From positions 62,001 through 126,000 of the forward strand of contig JACYMD010000093.1 in assembly GCA_015272215.1 (NCBI GenBank): 64,000 nucleotides of DNA, given 5' to 3'. The position numbers and the translations under genes are program-made. The first letter of the stretch is position 1, and the number at the start of each line of letters is the position of its first letter. Source of the stretch: Rivularia sp. T60_A2020_040. GTDB taxonomy: Bacteria > Cyanobacteriota > Cyanobacteriia > Cyanobacteriales > Nostocaceae. The notes under the pieces are model-generated. The model had not been told where the DNA came from, did not search any database, and saw nothing but the letters and a program-made list of their open reading frames with translations. This document shows positions 61,483-64,000 of this stretch, piece after piece.

Positions 61483-62817
61483 ATGGCAACTACTAATTCC
61501 AAAACAGTTCCTGTACCTCCCGGTAACTTCGGTTTACCCGTAATTGGGGAAACAATCAGCTTTATACGGGATTCAAATTTTACAGAAAAACGATATCAAA
61601 AGTACGGCTCTATCTTCAAAACTCATATTTTTGCCAATCCCACCATAGTCATGATTGGTGCGGAAGCTAACCGTTTTCTGTTTACGAATGATAATAAATA
61701 TTTTTCTGGGCAATGGCCCCGCAGTACTAAGATTTTATTAGGTCCTGGCTCATTATCCATACAAATGGGCAGTATCCATCAAAAGCGGCGTAAAATTCTA
61801 TCACAAGCTTTTCAACCAAGAGCTTTGGCAGAATATACTACTGCAATGGAGGAAATTCTTCGCAGTTACTCTAACAAATGGGAAAAAATGGGTACTTTGA
61901 CTTGGTACCCAGAAATTAGAAAATACACTTTTGACGTAGCTTGTAAATTACTTATAGGAACGGATGCAGCTAGCGATAGTAATTTTGTCGAACTTTTTGA
62001 AGAGTTGGTGAGAGGTTTGTTTACCATTCCTCTGAATTTACCTTGGACTAATTTTGGTAAAGCATTACGCAGTCGTAAATTGTTAGTCAAGCAGATTGAA
62101 GAAATTGTATTACAGCGTCAACAACAACCCGCTTCTAATAAAGATGTTTTAGGGATGTTATTACAAGCTACAGATGATGATGGTAATAAACTTAGTGTAG
62201 AAGAAATTAAAGACCAAATATTAACTTTACTATTTGCCGGACATGAAACTTTAACATCTGCAATTGCTTCCATGTGTCTTTTAATAGCACAGCATCCAGA
62301 AGTTTTAGAGAAAGTACGTCACGAACAGCAGCAATTGGGATTTTCACAACCTTTAACTACAGAGAATCTCAAGCAAATGACTTATTTAGACCAAGTTATT
62401 AAAGAAGTCTTGCGTTTGATTCCTCCTGTTGGTGGTGGTTTTCGACAGGTAATCGAACCTTGTGAATTTAACGGTTATTTTATTCCTCAAGGTTGGTCTG
62501 TATTATATCAAGTGCCTAAAACACATCAAGATAGCAGTGTATATACTGAGCCATCGAAGTTTGACCCAGAACGTTTTGCACCATCTCGTGCTGAAGATAA
62601 AGCCAAACCCTTTAGTCATGTAACATTTGGTGGCGGTATGCGCGAATGTATCGGTAAGGAGTTCGCTAAGTTGGAAATGAAGCTTTTTGCTGCGCTTTTA
62701 GTTCGGGAATATAAATGGGAACTTTTACCAGAGCAAGATTTAACTATAATACCAGCGCCTACAGCTTATCCCAAGGATAAGTTGAAAGTTAAATTTAAGG
62801 GAATAGGTAATTGGTAA
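61483..62817 (+). CDS. Cytochrome P450, CYP120-like
   Basis: VPPGNFGLPVIGETISFI, LLFAGHETLTSAIASMC, heme motif FGGGMRECIGKEFAKLEMKLFA. Confidence 0.95.
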   Translation: MATTNSKTVPVPPGNFGLPVIGETISFIRDSNFTEKRYQKYGSIFKTHIFANPTIVMIGAEANRFLFTNDNKYFSGQWPRSTKILLGPGSLSIQMGSIHQKRRKILSQAFQPRALAEYTTAMEEILRSYSNKWEKMGTLTWYPEIRKYTFDVACKLLIGTDAASDSNFVELFEELVRGLFTIPLNLPWTNFGKALRSRKLLVKQIEEIVLQRQQQPASNKDVLGMLLQATDDDGNKLSVEEIKDQILTLLFAGHETLTSAIASMCLLIAQHPEVLEKVRHEQQQLGFSQPLTTENLKQMTYLDQVIKEVLRLIPPVGGGFRQVIEPCEFNGYFIPQGWSVLYQVPKTHQDSSVYTEPSKFDPERFAPSRAEDKAKPFSHVTFGGGMRECIGKEFAKLEMKLFAALLVREYKWELLPEQDLTIIPAPTAYPKDKLKVKFKGIGNW

Positions 62818-62935
62818 TGGGTAATTGGTAATTAAATCTGTGTAATAACTAATCTTGTGTTCCGCTCTCTCTTAAAAAAAAAAGGATTTACGCTTGTTTC
62901 CCGTAAATTTAAATTAATTCCCCTTCCAAATCAAT

Positions 62936-64000
62936 TTAATGTACTACTGCTCTGGTTGCTTCAGCATTAATTGGTTTGATCGTGAACAACTTTACCATAT
63001 GTCCCATTATTGAAAGAAATGATCGGACTTTTTGCAATAATTTCACAACTTTAGGGCGATCGCTATTACTGATTTGAGCTATTTGTAAATTGCGATCGGA
63101 ACACTCTTCTAATCTCCGGAAAAATTCTGGATGTTTGGTATTCAAAATCGCTGGAAATGCTCGTGCGGCTGTGTTGTTAGTTTCTTCGATAACTCGTTTG
63201 TTGTAGTCGCGAGCATCTATACCAAGAGACTTGTAAAAGTTGACTCGCTCAAATACCGTTAATGTGTGAGTGACAAATACCGTTAACAAGAAAAAACGTA
63301 CCCATAATCGTGCTTTCCAATTATTGAAAAGTTGCGGTTGGGATCTTAATAGTGCTTTGAAGAAATCCCCGTGTCTGTTTTCATCTTGACACCAACTTTC
63401 AAAGTAGCGGAATAAAGGATAAAACTGATTTTCTGGATGGGCTTCTAGGTGACGAAACATAATAATGTAACGCCAATAACCAATTTTCTCAGATAGGTAA
63501 ACCGTGTAAATAATCCATTCTGGGGGAAAGAATGTATATGTACGGCTTTTGGTTAAATAACCCAAATCTAAAGAAAGATTAAAATCCGCCATCGCTTTAT
63601 TTAAAAATCCCGCATGACGCGCTTCATCCCGTGCCATGCAGTTAAAAGCATCCGCTAACAAGGGATTACGATTTTTGAGTCGTCGTGATAACTCTTTGAA
63701 TAGCAAAAACCCGGAAAACTCAGAAGTACAAGAACGTTCCAAGAAATCAATGAAAGCTTCCCGCTTTTCACCGTCAATACTATCCCAAGTTTGTTCAAAT
63801 TCATCGTCGCGCACGAAATGATGACGATTATAGTCAGCTTTCAACTCGTCTACAATCGCTTTCAACTCCGTCTCATGCGCTGAAATATCCATCTGAGCCA
63901 CAGCGTCAAAGTCTGTGGTGTAAAAGCGGGGAGTTAACAGTGTTTCCTGTACGGGAGCTTTTACACCTTCTTTGAGCAACTCTGGCTGTGGGGTTGGAAT
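62936..64000 (-). CDS. acsF: Mg-protoporphyrin IX monomethyl ester (oxidative) cyclase, 5' end beyond window
   Basis: PVQETLLTPRFYTTDFDAVAQMD...CMARDEARHAGFLNKAMADFNLSLDLGYLTKSRTYTFF...CQDENRHGDFF; frame stays open to window end (..IPTPQPELLKEG). Confidence 0.95.
   Translation of the reverse strand: MPTPQPELLKEGVKAPVQETLLTPRFYTTDFDAVAQMDISAHETELKAIVDELKADYNRHHFVRDDEFEQTWDSIDGEKREAFIDFLERSCTSEFSGFLLFKELSRRLKNRNPLLADAFNCMARDEARHAGFLNKAMADFNLSLDLGYLTKSRTYTFFPPEWIIYTVYLSEKIGYWRYIIMFRHLEAHPENQFYPLFRYFESWCQDENRHGDFFKALLRSQPQLFNNWKARLWVRFFLLTVFVTHTLTVFERVNFYKSLGIDARDYNKRVIEETNNTAARAFPAILNTKHPEFFRRLEECSDRNLQIAQISNSDRPKVVKLLQKVRSFLSIMGHMVKLFTIKPINAEATRAVVH

Overview
AT-rich chromosomal window from a filamentous (Nostocales-type) cyanobacterium. 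This placement rests on psbN/psbH, acsF, minCDE, ispD/ispG, a CRR6-like gene, frequent HIP1 (GCGATCGC) octamers and many heptanucleotide tandem arrays. Most of the window is ordinary core-genome coding: flavodiiron protein, photolyase, mfd, Ctp and HtrA proteases, ispG, scpB, ispD, Fur-family regulator, GH38 mannosidase, psbN/psbH, tatA, pth, rpsU, rsmI, cysQ-like, fmt, minCDE, gdhA, CYP120-like P450, acsF. I see no CRISPR array, rRNA, tRNA, prophage or complete IS element. The unusual content is repeat biology. There are several MITE-like elements with terminal inverted repeats, including one ~210-bp family present twice and ~97% identical. There are 7-bp arrays that supply the stop codons of at least seven genes, and dispersed repeats read in frame inside mfd, an alpha-mannosidase and a 630-aa protein. 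Other points of interest are a subtilisin fused to six lectin-like ~46-aa repeats, a MazF-like toxin frameshifted at a T6 tract beside an intact antitoxin-like ORF, a GC-rich hairpin-dense intergenic island, and an orphan 254-aa ORF preceded by a 26-bp direct repeat. I did not find a convincing multi-gene novel system. All family names are from reading the translations by eye; no search was run.
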